Counted from the first letter of the stretch, positions 8,801 through 18,577 are shown. The stretch: DNA of 64,000 nt from Rhodococcoides trifolii (GCF_014635345.1 NZ_BMCU01000001.1:868001-932000), one strand, 5' to 3'. Notes: a model not told the origin generated them from the letters alone. Translations and numbers: made by a program.

Positions 8801-9622
8801 ATGGCGTCCTTGACTGCGATCCTGGCGGACCTCCGGGCGGAGGGAGATGCGTTGGACGCGATGGTGTCCGACGCGGACAGCTCCGTGTGGCAGACGCCGA
8901 CCCCCGCCGCCGGCTGGACGGTGGCGCACCAGATAGCCCACCTGCACTGGACCGACCACGTGTCCGCGCTTACCGCTGCGGGAGCAGCGGGCGACGAGGA
9001 TGCCGACGCCGCGTTCGACGCCGTGATCGCCGACGCGATGGCCGCGCCGGACACCTTCGTCGACACCGCCGCCGAGACACTGGCCACCGAACAGATCACC
9101 AGCCTGCTCGCCCTGTGGCGTCTCGGACGGGCACAACTCTTGGACGTTCTCCCTCGCGTTCCCGACGGCACCAAGATTCGTTGGTTCGGTCCGCCGATGA
9201 GTCCCGCATCCATGGCCACCGCCCGCATCATGGAGACCTGGGCTCACGGCCAGGACGTCGCCGACGCCCTGGGGGTCGAGCGAACTCCGACCGCCAGGCT
9301 GAAGCACGTCGCGCACATCGGAGTGCGCACCCGAGATTTCGCATACGCGGTCCACGGACGCCCGGCGCCGGCCGAGCAGTTCCGCACCGAACTCACTGCG
9401 CCCGACGGCGACCTCTGGACCTGGGGTCCCGAGGACGCTTCCCAGCGCATCACCGGACCTGCCGAAGACTTCTGTCTCCTGGTCACCCAGCGGGCCCATC
9501 GCGACGACCTCGAGGTCTCGGCAACGGGTGCCGACGCGACCCACTGGCTCACTATCGCACAAGCTTTCGCCGGTGCACCCGGCTCGGGCAGATCAAAAAG
9601 CGCAGGACGGGACCCAAGATGA
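8801..9622 (+). CDS. TIGR03084-type metal-binding protein (DinB/maleylpyruvate-isomerase-like fold)
   Basis: 273 residues. The N-terminal half (TPAAGWTVAHQIAHLHWTDH, then METWAHGQDVADAL) has the DinB-like metal site: His residues in HQIAHLHWTD plus the His in ETWAHGQD, as in mycothiol-dependent maleylpyruvate isomerase. The C-terminal part is a sterol-carrier-like extension. The ATG at 8801 is preferred over one at 8708 because the operator palindrome lies between them. It is the first gene of the operon, and its TGA overlaps the next ATG by 4 bp. Homologues usually sit beside AtuA-like genes in actinobacteria; biochemical role unknown. Confidence 0.8.
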   Translation: MASLTAILADLRAEGDALDAMVSDADSSVWQTPTPAAGWTVAHQIAHLHWTDHVSALTAAGAAGDEDADAAFDAVIADAMAAPDTFVDTAAETLATEQITSLLALWRLGRAQLLDVLPRVPDGTKIRWFGPPMSPASMATARIMETWAHGQDVADALGVERTPTARLKHVAHIGVRTRDFAYAVHGRPAPAEQFRTELTAPDGDLWTWGPEDASQRITGPAEDFCLLVTQRAHRDDLEVSATGADATHWLTIAQAFAGAPGSGRSKSAGRDPR

Positions 9623-11325
9623 CGATCCGCATCGGCAACTGCTCCGGCTTCTACGGCGACCGACTCTCTGCGATGCGCGAGATGCTCGAGGGCGGTGAAC
9701 TCGACTATCTGACAGGCGACTACCTCGCCGAGCTCACCATGCTCATCCTCGGCCGAGACCGCATGAAGGACCCCGCTCGCGGCTACGCCAAGACGTTCCT
9801 GCGGCAACTCGAAGAGTGCCTCGGCCTCGCGAGCGACAAGAACGTGACGATCGTGTCCAACGCAGGTGGTCTCAACCCCGCCGGGCTCGCCGACGCCATC
9901 CGCGAGCTGTCCGAAAAGCTGGGTGTGGCAACGACGGTGGCTCACGTCGAAGGCGACGATCTGCTCTCCCGAGCAGCCGAACTCGAGCTGGGAACCCCGC
10001 TCACCGCGAACGCGTACCTCGGAGCCTTCGGCGTCGCCCGCTGTCTCGACGCGGGCGCGCAGGTGGTGGTCACCGGACGAGTCACCGACGCGTCCGTCGT
10101 GGTCGCCCCGGCCATTTCACGATTCGGCTGGGCCAGAACCGATTACGACAAGTTGGCGGGCGCGGTTGTCGCGGGACACGTCATCGAGTGCGGAACCCAG
10201 GCGACCGGGGGCAACTACTCGTTCTTCACCGAAATTGCGGATATGTCGCGTCCGGGGTTTCCGATCGCCGAAATCTCCGAAGACGGTTCCTCCGTCATCA
10301 CCAAGCACGGCGGCTCCGCCGGGGCAGTGACCATCGGAACCGTGACGGCGCAGTTGATGTACGAGATCACCGGTGCCCGCTACCTCGGTCCCGACGTGAC
10401 CGCCCGCATGGATTCGGTGTCGCTGACGCAAGAGGGTCCGAACCGTGTCCGCATCTCCGGTGCGATCGGCGAACCGCCACCGTCGACGCTGAAGGTGTCT
10501 CGGAACCTGTTGGGCGGGTTCCGGAACGAGATGACCTTCGTTCTCACCGGCCTCGACATCGAAGCCAAGGCCGATCTTGCGAAGAGTCAGATGATCGCGG
10601 CTCTGCAACCACCGCCGCGCGAGATCGACTGGACTCTCGCCCGGACCGATCACCCCGACGCCGAGAGCGAGGAGACGGCGAGCGCACTGCTTCGCGTGGT
10701 CGTGCGTGACGACGACGCGAACCGCGTCGGCCGTGTGTTCTCCGCTGCGGCAGTCGAACTCGCACTGGCGAGTTACCCCGGCTTCCACGTGACCGCACCG
10801 CCCGCCGCAGCCAGTCCGTACGGCGTCTTCGAACCGGGGTACGTCGACCAGAAGGTTCCCGAACACGTTGCTGTGCTCCCCGACGGGGAGCGTGTCGACA
10901 TCGAGCCGCCGTCCGAAACGACGACGACCGAACCAGACGGTGAACCGGTTCTGCCGGAACCGTTGCCTACCGAACCCACCGTCCGCGCACCGCTCGGTAC
11001 CGTCGCCGCAGCGCGAAGCGGCGACAAGGGTGGCAACGCCAACGTCGGAGTCTGGGTCCGTACCGATCGCGAATGGTCTTGGCTCACACACGAATTGACC
11101 GTGGACAGAGTCAAGCAACTCCTGCCCGAAGTCGCGGACCTACCCGTGTCCCGCCACGTCTTCCCCAACATCAAGGCCCTCAACTTCGTCGTCGACGGCA
11201 TCCTCGGCCAGGGCGTCGCGTCGCAGGCTCGTTTCGATCCACAGGCGAAAGGCCTGGGGGAGTGGCTGCGATCGCGGCACGTCGACATCCCCGAATCCGT
11301 AGCGTTCTCGAAAGGCGTCGAGTGA
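9619..11325 (+). CDS. AtuA-like acyclic terpene utilisation protein (DUF1446)
   Basis: 568 residues. The N-terminal DUF1446 domain is recognisable from GNCSGFYGDRLSAM, a GGELDYLTGDYLAEL segment, SNAGGLNP and the glycine-rich VVVTGRVTDASV and GTQATGGNYSFF. After about residue 450 comes an AtuA-like ferredoxin-fold domain (LGTVAAARSGDKGGNANVGV). In Pseudomonas, AtuA is needed for citronellol/geraniol growth and is linked to geranyl-CoA carboxylase. Start ATG 9619 overlaps the previous stop. The real substrate in this organism is inferred, not shown. Confidence 0.8.
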   Translation: MTIRIGNCSGFYGDRLSAMREMLEGGELDYLTGDYLAELTMLILGRDRMKDPARGYAKTFLRQLEECLGLASDKNVTIVSNAGGLNPAGLADAIRELSEKLGVATTVAHVEGDDLLSRAAELELGTPLTANAYLGAFGVARCLDAGAQVVVTGRVTDASVVVAPAISRFGWARTDYDKLAGAVVAGHVIECGTQATGGNYSFFTEIADMSRPGFPIAEISEDGSSVITKHGGSAGAVTIGTVTAQLMYEITGARYLGPDVTARMDSVSLTQEGPNRVRISGAIGEPPPSTLKVSRNLLGGFRNEMTFVLTGLDIEAKADLAKSQMIAALQPPPREIDWTLARTDHPDAESEETASALLRVVVRDDDANRVGRVFSAAAVELALASYPGFHVTAPPAAASPYGVFEPGYVDQKVPEHVAVLPDGERVDIEPPSETTTTEPDGEPVLPEPLPTEPTVRAPLGTVAAARSGDKGGNANVGVWVRTDREWSWLTHELTVDRVKQLLPEVADLPVSRHVFPNIKALNFVVDGILGQGVASQARFDPQAKGLGEWLRSRHVDIPESVAFSKGVE

Positions 11326-12470
11326 ACATCTGGACCACCCCCGAGCGGGAGCAACTCCGTAAGACAGTGACGAGCTTCGTCGAACAGGACATCGCGCCGC
11401 ACTTGGACCAGTGGGAAAAGGACGGGGAGCTTCCGCGCGAACTACACAGGAGCGCAGCAGCTCTCGGGCTCCTCGGTGCCGGCTTCCCGGAGTCGGCGGG
11501 CGGCGACGGCGGCGATCTCGCCGACGCATTGATCATCTGCGAGGCCATGCACGAGGCCGGCGCGTCGGGCGGGCTGTTTGCATCCCTGTTCACCTGCGGA
11601 ATTGCTCTGCCGCACCTGATCGGAGCGAACGATCCCGAGCAGATCGAGCGGTGGGTCGCACCGACTTTGCGCGGCGAGCTCATCGGGTCGCTCGCCATCA
11701 CCGAACCCGGTGGCGGCTCCGACGTCGGCCATCTGCGCACCACCGCGGTGAAGGACGGCGACCACTACGTGGTCAACGGCTCCAAGACCTACATCACCTC
11801 GGGATGCCGTGCCGATTTCGTCGTCACCGCCGTCCGCACCGATGGCCCCGGCGCCGGCGGCGTCTCCCTGCTCGTGATCGAGAAGGGCACACCCGGTTTC
11901 GAGGTCTCACGCAAGCTGGACAAGATGGGATGGCGAGCCTCCGACACCGCCGAACTGTCCTTCCAGGACGCCCGCGTTCCGGTGGGCAACCTGGTCGGCG
12001 AGGAGAACACGGGGTTCGTCCAGATCGCGAAGGCGTTCGTCACCGAGCGTGCAGCGCTTGCTGCACAGGCGTACTCGAGCGCGCAACGCTGCCTCGACCT
12101 GACCATCCAGTGGACCCGCGACAGGGAGACGTTCGGCAAGCCGCTCATCGAGCGGCAGTCGGTGCAGAACACTCTCACCGAAATGCACCGCAAGATCGAC
12201 GTCGCCCGCGTGTACACCCGCGCCCTCGTCGAGCGCGCCATCACCACGAACGACGACTGCATCGCCGAGGTGTGCTTCGCGAAGAACACCGCGGTGGAGG
12301 CCGGCGAATGGGTGGCCAACCAGGCTGTGCAACTCTTCGGCGGTCTCGGATACATGAGCGAAAGCGAAGTGGAGCGGCAGTACCGCGACATGAGAATTCT
12401 CGGGATCGGCGGCGGAACAACGGAAATCCTGACCGGGCTTGCCGCGAAACGATTGGGATATCAGAAGTGA
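11322..12470 (+). CDS. Acyl-CoA dehydrogenase, isovaleryl-/citronellyl-CoA type
   Basis: 382 residues; FAD-dependent alpha,beta-dehydrogenation of an acyl-CoA. The flavin/substrate motifs AITEPGGGSDVGHL and YITSGCRADF are present. The usual medium-chain catalytic Glu in the late loop is replaced by Gly (GIGGGTTEIL). Instead FVTERAALA (E242) aligns with the helix-G Glu used by isovaleryl- and long-chain enzymes, which points to a branched or terpenoid substrate. GTG start overlaps the upstream TGA (GTGA). In an atu-like pathway it could be the citronellyl-CoA dehydrogenase. Confidence 0.88.
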   Translation: MNIWTTPEREQLRKTVTSFVEQDIAPHLDQWEKDGELPRELHRSAAALGLLGAGFPESAGGDGGDLADALIICEAMHEAGASGGLFASLFTCGIALPHLIGANDPEQIERWVAPTLRGELIGSLAITEPGGGSDVGHLRTTAVKDGDHYVVNGSKTYITSGCRADFVVTAVRTDGPGAGGVSLLVIEKGTPGFEVSRKLDKMGWRASDTAELSFQDARVPVGNLVGEENTGFVQIAKAFVTERAALAAQAYSSAQRCLDLTIQWTRDRETFGKPLIERQSVQNTLTEMHRKIDVARVYTRALVERAITTNDDCIAEVCFAKNTAVEAGEWVANQAVQLFGGLGYMSESEVERQYRDMRILGIGGGTTEILTGLAAKRLGYQK

Positions 12471-14065
12471 CCACACTGAAGTCGGGACTCGACACCGGTT
12501 CCGAGGCGTTCACCTCCGCCGCAGCCATCATGGAGACCAAGCTCGCCGAGATCGACGTCGAACACGCCAAGGCCATCGGCGGTGGCGGCACCAAATACAC
12601 CGAGCGCCATCACAAACGCGGCAAGCTCCTTGCTCGGGAGCGCATCGAGCTGCTCGTCGACGAGGACGCGCCCTTCCTCGAACTCTGCCCTCTCGCGGCC
12701 TGGGGCAGCGACTTTCCCGTCGGGGCCAGCACGGTCGTCGGCATCGGGGTGGTCAGCGGAGTCGAATGCCTCATCGTGGCCAACGATCCGACCGTCCGCG
12801 GCGGCACCAGCAATCCGTGGACACTGCGTAAGGGGTTTCGCGCCAACGACATTGCGGTGCAGAACCGATTGCCGGTGATCTCGCTCGTCGAATCGGGCGG
12901 CGCCGACCTTCCCACTCAGAAGGAAGTGTTCATCCCCGGTGGCCGGATGTTCCGCGATTTGACGCAGCTGTCCGCCAAAGGTATTCCGACCATCGCACTG
13001 GTCTTCGGCAACTCCACCGCGGGCGGCGCCTACATCCCCGGTATGTCCGATCACGTGGTGATGATCAAGGAACAGTCCAAGGTGTTCCTCGCCGGACCTC
13101 CGCTGGTCAAGATGGCGACGGGCGAGGAATCCGACGACGAATCGCTCGGTGGCGCCGAGATGCACGCTCGCACATCCGGTCTGGCCGACTACTTCGCCGT
13201 CGACGAGCATGACGCCATCCGTATCGGGCGCTCGATCGTGAAGCGACTGAACTGGCAGAAGAAGGGTCCCGCCCCGCGGGAGACCGTCATCCCGCCGCTC
13301 TACGACGAGGAGGATCTCCTCGGCATCGTTCCGGCCGATCTCAAGACCCCGTTCGATCCCCACGAGGTGATCGCGCGCATCGTCGACGGCTCCGACTTCG
13401 ACGAGTTCAAGCCGATGTACGGCGGCAGTCTGGTCACCGGCTGGGCCGAACTCCACGGCTACCCCATCGGCATCCTCGCCAACGCGAGGGGTGTGTTGTT
13501 CAGCGAGGAATCGCAGAAGGCCACGCAGTTCATCCAGTTGGCGAACCGCTCGAACACTCCACTGTTGTTCCTGCACAACACGACCGGATACATGGTCGGC
13601 AAGGAGTACGAGGAAGGCGGGATGATCAAGCACGGCTCCATGATGATCAACGCCGTCTCCAACTCGACGGTCCCGCACATCTCGATCCTGCTCGGGGCGT
13701 CCTACGGCGCCGGTCACTACGGCATGTGCGGCCGCGCCTTCGACCCACGATTCCTCTTCGCCTGGCCCAGCGCGAAATCGGCAGTGATGGGCGGCGCGCA
13801 GCTGGCGGGCGTCATCTCCATCGTCAGCAGGGCGTCCGCGGAAGCACGCGGTCAGGCGTTCGACGCCGAAGCCGACGCCGGAATGCGCGCCATGATCGAA
13901 GGTCAGATCGAGGCCGAGTCGTTGCCCATGTTCCTGTCGGGGCGCCTGTACGACGACGGCGTCATCGACCCCCGTGATACCCGCACGGTGGTGGGAATGT
14001 GCCTGTCGGCCATTGCCACCGCCCCGATCGAAGGCACCGCCAACTTCGGTGTCTTTCGGATGTGA
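12467..14065 (+). CDS. Acyl-CoA carboxylase beta (carboxyltransferase) subunit
   Basis: 532 residues of the crotonase-like carboxyltransferase family (methylcrotonyl-, geranyl- and propionyl-CoA carboxylases). The acyl-CoA and carboxybiotin binding regions are visible: LVESGGADLPTQKEVFIPGG, then FGNSTAGGAYIPGMSDH in the N-half, and FLHNTTGYMVGKEYEEGG followed by ILLGASYGAGHYGMCGRAF in the C-half. This last pattern is closest to methylcrotonyl/geranyl-CoA carboxylases. GTG start overlaps the preceding stop by 4 bp. It pairs with the biotin carboxylase subunit 2 bp downstream. Sequence alone does not separate a methylcrotonyl from a geranyl substrate. Confidence 0.88.
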   Translation: MTTLKSGLDTGSEAFTSAAAIMETKLAEIDVEHAKAIGGGGTKYTERHHKRGKLLARERIELLVDEDAPFLELCPLAAWGSDFPVGASTVVGIGVVSGVECLIVANDPTVRGGTSNPWTLRKGFRANDIAVQNRLPVISLVESGGADLPTQKEVFIPGGRMFRDLTQLSAKGIPTIALVFGNSTAGGAYIPGMSDHVVMIKEQSKVFLAGPPLVKMATGEESDDESLGGAEMHARTSGLADYFAVDEHDAIRIGRSIVKRLNWQKKGPAPRETVIPPLYDEEDLLGIVPADLKTPFDPHEVIARIVDGSDFDEFKPMYGGSLVTGWAELHGYPIGILANARGVLFSEESQKATQFIQLANRSNTPLLFLHNTTGYMVGKEYEEGGMIKHGSMMINAVSNSTVPHISILLGASYGAGHYGMCGRAFDPRFLFAWPSAKSAVMGGAQLAGVISIVSRASAEARGQAFDAEADAGMRAMIEGQIEAESLPMFLSGRLYDDGVIDPRDTRTVVGMCLSAIATAPIEGTANFGVFRM

Positions 14066-14067
14066 CC

Positions 14068-16032
14068 ATGCACTCGATACTCGTAGCCAACCGCGGTGAA
14101 ATCGCCCGCCGAGTCTTCGCCACCGCCCGTCGGACCGGGCTCGGTACCGTCGCGGTGTTCTCCGATCCCGATGCCGGCAGCCCCCACGTCGCCGAAGCGG
14201 ATGTGGCCGTTCGTCTTCCGGGTAAGTCGCCGACGGACACCTACCTCCGCGGCGATCTGGTCATCGCCGCGGCCCTGTCGGCCCACGCCGACGCGATCCA
14301 CCCCGGTTACGGATTCCTCTCCGAGAACGCCGAGTTCGCGCAGGCAGTGCAGAACGCGGGACTCACGTGGATCGGGCCGCCCACCAAGTCGATCGAGCTG
14401 ATGGGCTCGAAGGTCGAGTCCAAGAAGATCATGCGCGAAGCCGGAGTCCCGGTACTCGAGCAGAAGGACCCGGCCGACATCACGCAGAGCGACCTGCCGG
14501 TGCTGATCAAGGCGTCCGCCGGCGGCGGTGGACGCGGCATGCGGGTGGTGCGCGAGATCGACCGTCTGGCGGAGGAGATCGACGCCGCTCAGCGAGAGGC
14601 GCTGTCCGCCTTCGGTGATTCCACCGTCTTCTGCGAGAAGTACCTCGAAACCGGTCGCCACATCGAGGTTCAGGTGATGGCCGACAAGCACGGCACGGTT
14701 TGGGCGGTCGGTGAACGCGAATGCTCCATCCAACGTCGGCACCAGAAGGTGATCGAGGAGGCGCCGTCACCCCTGGTGGAGAAGACACCCAAGATGCGCG
14801 ATCGCCTCTTCGAAGCATCACGACTGGCAGCGAACGCCATCGGGTACGAAGGCGCCGGCACCGTCGAATTCCTGAGCGACGAGAACGGTGACTTCTTCTT
14901 CCTGGAGATGAACACTCGTCTGCAGGTGGAACATCCGGTCACCGAATGCACCACGGGTCTCGATCTCGTCGACCTTCAGCTCCGAGTTGCCGACGGTGAG
15001 CGCTTGCCCGCCGAACCGCCTGCTACGCGGGGCCATTCGATCGAAGTACGCCTCTACGCCGAGGATCCGGCGCAGAACTGGCAGCCACAGAGCGGACCGG
15101 TGCACCGCTTCCACATCCCCGGTGTACGAGAAGAATTCGACGTACTGACGACCCCTGGGATCAGGCTCGACTCCGGAGTGATCGACGGCAGCGTCGTCGG
15201 TGTCGACTACGACCCCATGCTCGCCAAGGTGATCTCGTACGCGAACACCCGGAGCGGAGCCGCAACCATCCTCGCCAAAGCTCTGCACGACGCCACTGTT
15301 CACGGACTGAAGACCAACCGCGACCTACTGGTCACCGTGCTGCGCCATCCGGCGTTCCTCGCCGGCGACACCGATACGGCGTTCTTCGCGACGCACGACC
15401 TCGATGTTCTCGCTCGGCCGCTGGCGGACCAGAACGCGCAACGACTGTCGGCACTTGCTGCGGCGCTGGCGGATTCGGCCGCCAATCGAGCGCAGGCCCG
15501 CACGCTCACATCCGTTGCGGCGGCGTGGCGCAACATGGCGTCGGCTCCGCAACGCAAGGAGTACGAGGCGGAATCGGGCATCATCGCCGTCGACTATCTG
15601 CGCACGCGGGGCGGCATCACCGCGCCGGACTATCCCGACGTGGTCGTCGAGAGCGCTACCCCGACGGAGACAGTGCTGGTGGTCGACGGGCTCCGCCGGA
15701 CGTTCCGCATCGCCCGCTACGGCCGCGGTGTGTTCGTCGACTCCTCGCTCGGACCGGTCACGCTGGAATCCGTTCCTCGATTCGTCGACCCGTCGGAGCA
15801 AGTAGCGGCAGGATCGTTGGTGGCGCCCATGCCGGGCGCCGTCGTGCGGGTCGGCGTTCACGTCGGAGACACGGTCACGGTGGGAACGCCGATCGTGTGG
15901 TTGGAAGCAATGAAAATGGAACACACGATCGTCGCACCGGCGGCGGGCGTCCTCACTCACCTCGGCGTGACAGTCGGCCAACAGGTGGACGTGGGTTCGG
16001 TTATCGCAGTGATAGAGGGAGACCAGTCATGA
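14068..16032 (+). CDS. Acyl-CoA carboxylase alpha subunit (biotin carboxylase + BCCP)
   Basis: 654 residues. Biotin carboxylase N-domain begins at the very start (ILVANRGEIARRVF), followed by the ATP-grasp glycine loop KASAGGGGRGMRVV and the EMNTRLQVEHPVTE active-site segment. The C-terminal biotinyl domain carries EAMKMEH with the biotinylated lysine at K616. The ATG at 14068 is used because biotin carboxylases begin only 2-5 residues before the IxxANRGEIA motif. It forms the holoenzyme with the beta subunit just upstream. Stop overlaps the next ATG. Confidence 0.92.
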   Translation: MHSILVANRGEIARRVFATARRTGLGTVAVFSDPDAGSPHVAEADVAVRLPGKSPTDTYLRGDLVIAAALSAHADAIHPGYGFLSENAEFAQAVQNAGLTWIGPPTKSIELMGSKVESKKIMREAGVPVLEQKDPADITQSDLPVLIKASAGGGGRGMRVVREIDRLAEEIDAAQREALSAFGDSTVFCEKYLETGRHIEVQVMADKHGTVWAVGERECSIQRRHQKVIEEAPSPLVEKTPKMRDRLFEASRLAANAIGYEGAGTVEFLSDENGDFFFLEMNTRLQVEHPVTECTTGLDLVDLQLRVADGERLPAEPPATRGHSIEVRLYAEDPAQNWQPQSGPVHRFHIPGVREEFDVLTTPGIRLDSGVIDGSVVGVDYDPMLAKVISYANTRSGAATILAKALHDATVHGLKTNRDLLVTVLRHPAFLAGDTDTAFFATHDLDVLARPLADQNAQRLSALAAALADSAANRAQARTLTSVAAAWRNMASAPQRKEYEAESGIIAVDYLRTRGGITAPDYPDVVVESATPTETVLVVDGLRRTFRIARYGRGVFVDSSLGPVTLESVPRFVDPSEQVAAGSLVAPMPGAVVRVGVHVGDTVTVGTPIVWLEAMKMEHTIVAPAAGVLTHLGVTVGQQVDVGSVIAVIEGDQS

Positions 16033-17195
16033 CATTCGGATTCATCGAGACCGACGAGCAGAAGGAACTGCGCGCGTCGGTGTCGGCTCTGGGCCAGCGA
16101 TTCAACTACAAGGACTACGTGCTGCCGAAGGCGCGACGCGGTGAGCCTCTCACCGAATTGTGGACCGAGGCAGGCAAACTCGGCTTCCTCGGTGTGAACA
16201 TCTCCGAGGAGTACGGCGGCGGTGGGGCGGGAATCTACGAACTCGCGCTCGTGCAGGAAGAGATGGCGGCGCACGGTGCAGGACTGCTCCTCGTGGTCGT
16301 GTCCCCGGCCATCTGCGGCACGATCATCGGCAAGTACGGCACAGCGGATCAGAAGCAGGAGTGGCTGACCGGCCTCGCCGACGGTTCCAAGATCATGGTC
16401 TTCGGTATCACCGAGGCCGACGCGGGTTCCAACTCGCATCAGATCACCACCACCGCCAGGCGCGACGGTGACGACTGGATCCTGACCGGCAACAAGATCT
16501 ACATCTCGGGTGTCGATCAGGCCGACGCGGTGCTCGTGGTCGCGCGTACCGAGGACTCGAAGACCGGCAAACTGAAGCCGGCGCTGTTCATCGTCCCGAC
16601 CAGTGCGGACGGCATGACCAAGACCGCGATGGACATGGACATCATCGAGCCCGATCACCAGTTCATGCTGTTCCTCGATCAGGTGCGGCTCCCCGCGACA
16701 GCCCTGGTGGGAGAAGCGGACGCTGCGCTCATGCAGCTCTTCGCCGGCCTGAACCCCGAGCGCATTCTCGGTGCGGCCATGGCTATCGGCATGGGCCGGT
16801 ACGCCCTCGACGCCGCGGTGAAGTTCGCCAACGAGCGCACCGTCTGGAAGACCACCATCGGTGCGCACCAGGGGATCGCGCACCCGCTGGCGCAGGTGAA
16901 GATCGAACTGGAGCTGGCTCGACTGATGATGCAGAAGGCCGCCGCCCTGTACGACAGCGGCGACGACTTCGGCGCCGCGGAAGCGGCCAACATGGCCAAA
17001 TACGCTGCAGCAGAGGCGAGTATCAAAGCCCTCGACCAGGCGATCCAGACCCACGGCGGCGCCGGTCTCACCGCGGAGTACGGCCTCGCGTCCATGTTGG
17101 GTGCCGCACGGATCGCTCGCGTCGCCCCGGTCAGCCGCGAGATGATCTTGAACTTCGTCTCGCAGCACTCCTTGGGCCTGGCCCGCTCGTACTGA
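16029..17195 (+). CDS. Second acyl-CoA dehydrogenase of the operon
   Basis: 388 residues, with GITEADAGSNSHQI and ISGVDQADAVLVVAR flavin/substrate motifs and the C-terminal HGGAGLTAEYGLA helix. As in the first dehydrogenase of this operon, the late-loop Glu is missing (ARVAPVSREM), while LNPERILGA supplies a helix-G Glu typical of isovaleryl-CoA-type enzymes. A second dehydrogenase with its own specificity fits a pathway that alternates carboxylation with rounds of beta-oxidation. ATGA overlap with the preceding gene, and 1-bp overlap with the next. Confidence 0.88.
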   Translation: MTFGFIETDEQKELRASVSALGQRFNYKDYVLPKARRGEPLTELWTEAGKLGFLGVNISEEYGGGGAGIYELALVQEEMAAHGAGLLLVVVSPAICGTIIGKYGTADQKQEWLTGLADGSKIMVFGITEADAGSNSHQITTTARRDGDDWILTGNKIYISGVDQADAVLVVARTEDSKTGKLKPALFIVPTSADGMTKTAMDMDIIEPDHQFMLFLDQVRLPATALVGEADAALMQLFAGLNPERILGAAMAIGMGRYALDAAVKFANERTVWKTTIGAHQGIAHPLAQVKIELELARLMMQKAAALYDSGDDFGAAEAANMAKYAAAEASIKALDQAIQTHGGAGLTAEYGLASMLGAARIARVAPVSREMILNFVSQHSLGLARSY

Positions 17196-17941
17196 TGGCG
17201 GTGAAGTACGAGGTCGCAGACGGCGCCGCAACTCTGACGCTGGATTCGCCGAGCAACAGAAATGCCCTGTCCTCGGCGCTCGTGGGGGAACTGCTGGGTG
17301 GGCTCGAGGCTGCTATCCGAGACAGCGCCGTCCGCGCCATCGTCCTGACCCACACCGGCGGAACCTTCTGCGCCGGGGCGGATCTCACGGAGGCGGGCAG
17401 CTCACCGGAGCAGCGGACCCAGCAGATGGTCGACCTGTTGCGCGCCGTCGTCGAGTGCCCCAAACCGGTGGTCGGGGTGATCGACGGCCACGTGCGCGCC
17501 GGCGGGATGGGCCTTGTCGGCGCGTGCGACATCGTCGTCAGCGGACCGGCAAGCACGTTCGCACTCACCGAGGCGCGCCTGGGCCTCGCGGCATCGATCG
17601 TGTCGCTGACCCTCCTACCGCGTCTCACCTCTCGCGCGGCCGGCCGGTACTTTCTCACCGGAGAGAAGTTCGGACCGGAGAAGGCGGAGGCGATCGGGTT
17701 GGTCAGCGATATCGCGCCGGATCCACATGCCGCCGCGGCGGAGATTCTGAACTCGCTGCGCAAGGCGTCACCGCAAGGTCTCTCCGAGTCGAAGGCGCTG
17801 ACCACGCGCAGCATTCTTGCCGACTTCGATTCTCTCGCAGACGAACTCGCTGCCACCTCCGCACGACTGTTCGCGTCGGACGAGGCCCGCGAGGGCATGA
17901 TGTCGTTCCTGGAAAAGAGGTCACCTCGGTGGTCACGGTGA
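17195..17941 (+). CDS. Enoyl-CoA hydratase/isomerase family protein
   Basis: 248 residues with the crotonase fold: SPSNRNALSSALVGELLGGL, the oxyanion-hole segments TGGTFCAGADLTEAG and GHVRAGGMGLVGACDIV. In an atu/leucine-like pathway this would hydrate isohexenylglutaconyl-CoA or 3-methylglutaconyl-CoA. Its stop lies 13 bp inside the start of the TetR gene, so the two are translationally coupled. Confidence 0.85.
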   Translation: MAVKYEVADGAATLTLDSPSNRNALSSALVGELLGGLEAAIRDSAVRAIVLTHTGGTFCAGADLTEAGSSPEQRTQQMVDLLRAVVECPKPVVGVIDGHVRAGGMGLVGACDIVVSGPASTFALTEARLGLAASIVSLTLLPRLTSRAAGRYFLTGEKFGPEKAEAIGLVSDIAPDPHAAAAEILNSLRKASPQGLSESKALTTRSILADFDSLADELAATSARLFASDEAREGMMSFLEKRSPRWSR

Positions 17942-18534
17942 CCCGCACACCCAAACAGGACCGCAGCCGCGTCACTCGTCGCCGACTCCTCGAGGCCACC
18001 ATCGACTCGCTGGCGCAGGCCGGGTGGAACGCGACGACCGTCGGCGTGGTGGCCGAGCGTGCCGGTGTGTCACGCGGCGCGACGCAACACCACTTCCCGA
18101 CGCGTGAAGACCTCATCACCGCGGCGCTCGAGTACATGTTCGACGAGCGGACCGACGTCGCACGTCGCGAGGCGGAGACGATTCCGCCCGGTCCCGGGCG
18201 GACCAAGATTGTGGTCGAAAGGCTGGTCGAGTACTACACCGGCCCGATGTTCAAAGCGGCTCTGCAGGTGTGGACGGCGGCGTCCGCGGATCCCGAGCTG
18301 CGTGACCGGATCGTCCCCCTCGAGGAGAAGTTCGGGCGCCGAGCGCACCAGATGGCCGTCGAGAATCTCGGTGTCGACGACACCGATCCCGCCGTGCACC
18401 GGCTGGTGCAGGCAACGCTGGACCTCGCCCGCGGTCTCGGTCTCGCCGACGTGCTGACCGACGACGCTCGGCGGCGCAGCGAGGTCGTGCGTGCCTGGGC
18501 CGACGTCCTCGACGCGGCCCTGACACAGCAGTAG
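17929..18534 (+). CDS. TetR-family regulator of the atu-like operon
   Basis: 201 residues from the GTG at 17929, which has an AAAAGAGG ribosome site 8 bp upstream; a GTG three codons later is possible. The N-terminal helix-turn-helix is VTRRRLLEATIDSLAQAGWN followed by VAERAGVSRGATQHHFPTRE, and a ligand-binding helical domain follows. Being the distal gene of the operon implies autoregulation, most simply through the palindrome at 8753-8770. TetR regulators of such operons usually sense acyl-CoAs of the pathway; the ligand here is unknown. Confidence 0.88.
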   Translation: MVTVTRTPKQDRSRVTRRRLLEATIDSLAQAGWNATTVGVVAERAGVSRGATQHHFPTREDLITAALEYMFDERTDVARREAETIPPGPGRTKIVVERLVEYYTGPMFKAALQVWTAASADPELRDRIVPLEEKFGRRAHQMAVENLGVDDTDPAVHRLVQATLDLARGLGLADVLTDDARRRSEVVRAWADVLDAALTQQ

Positions 18535-18577
18535 CCTCCGGCCTGCACACCGCACCCACCTGTGCTTGGCTCGGCCC

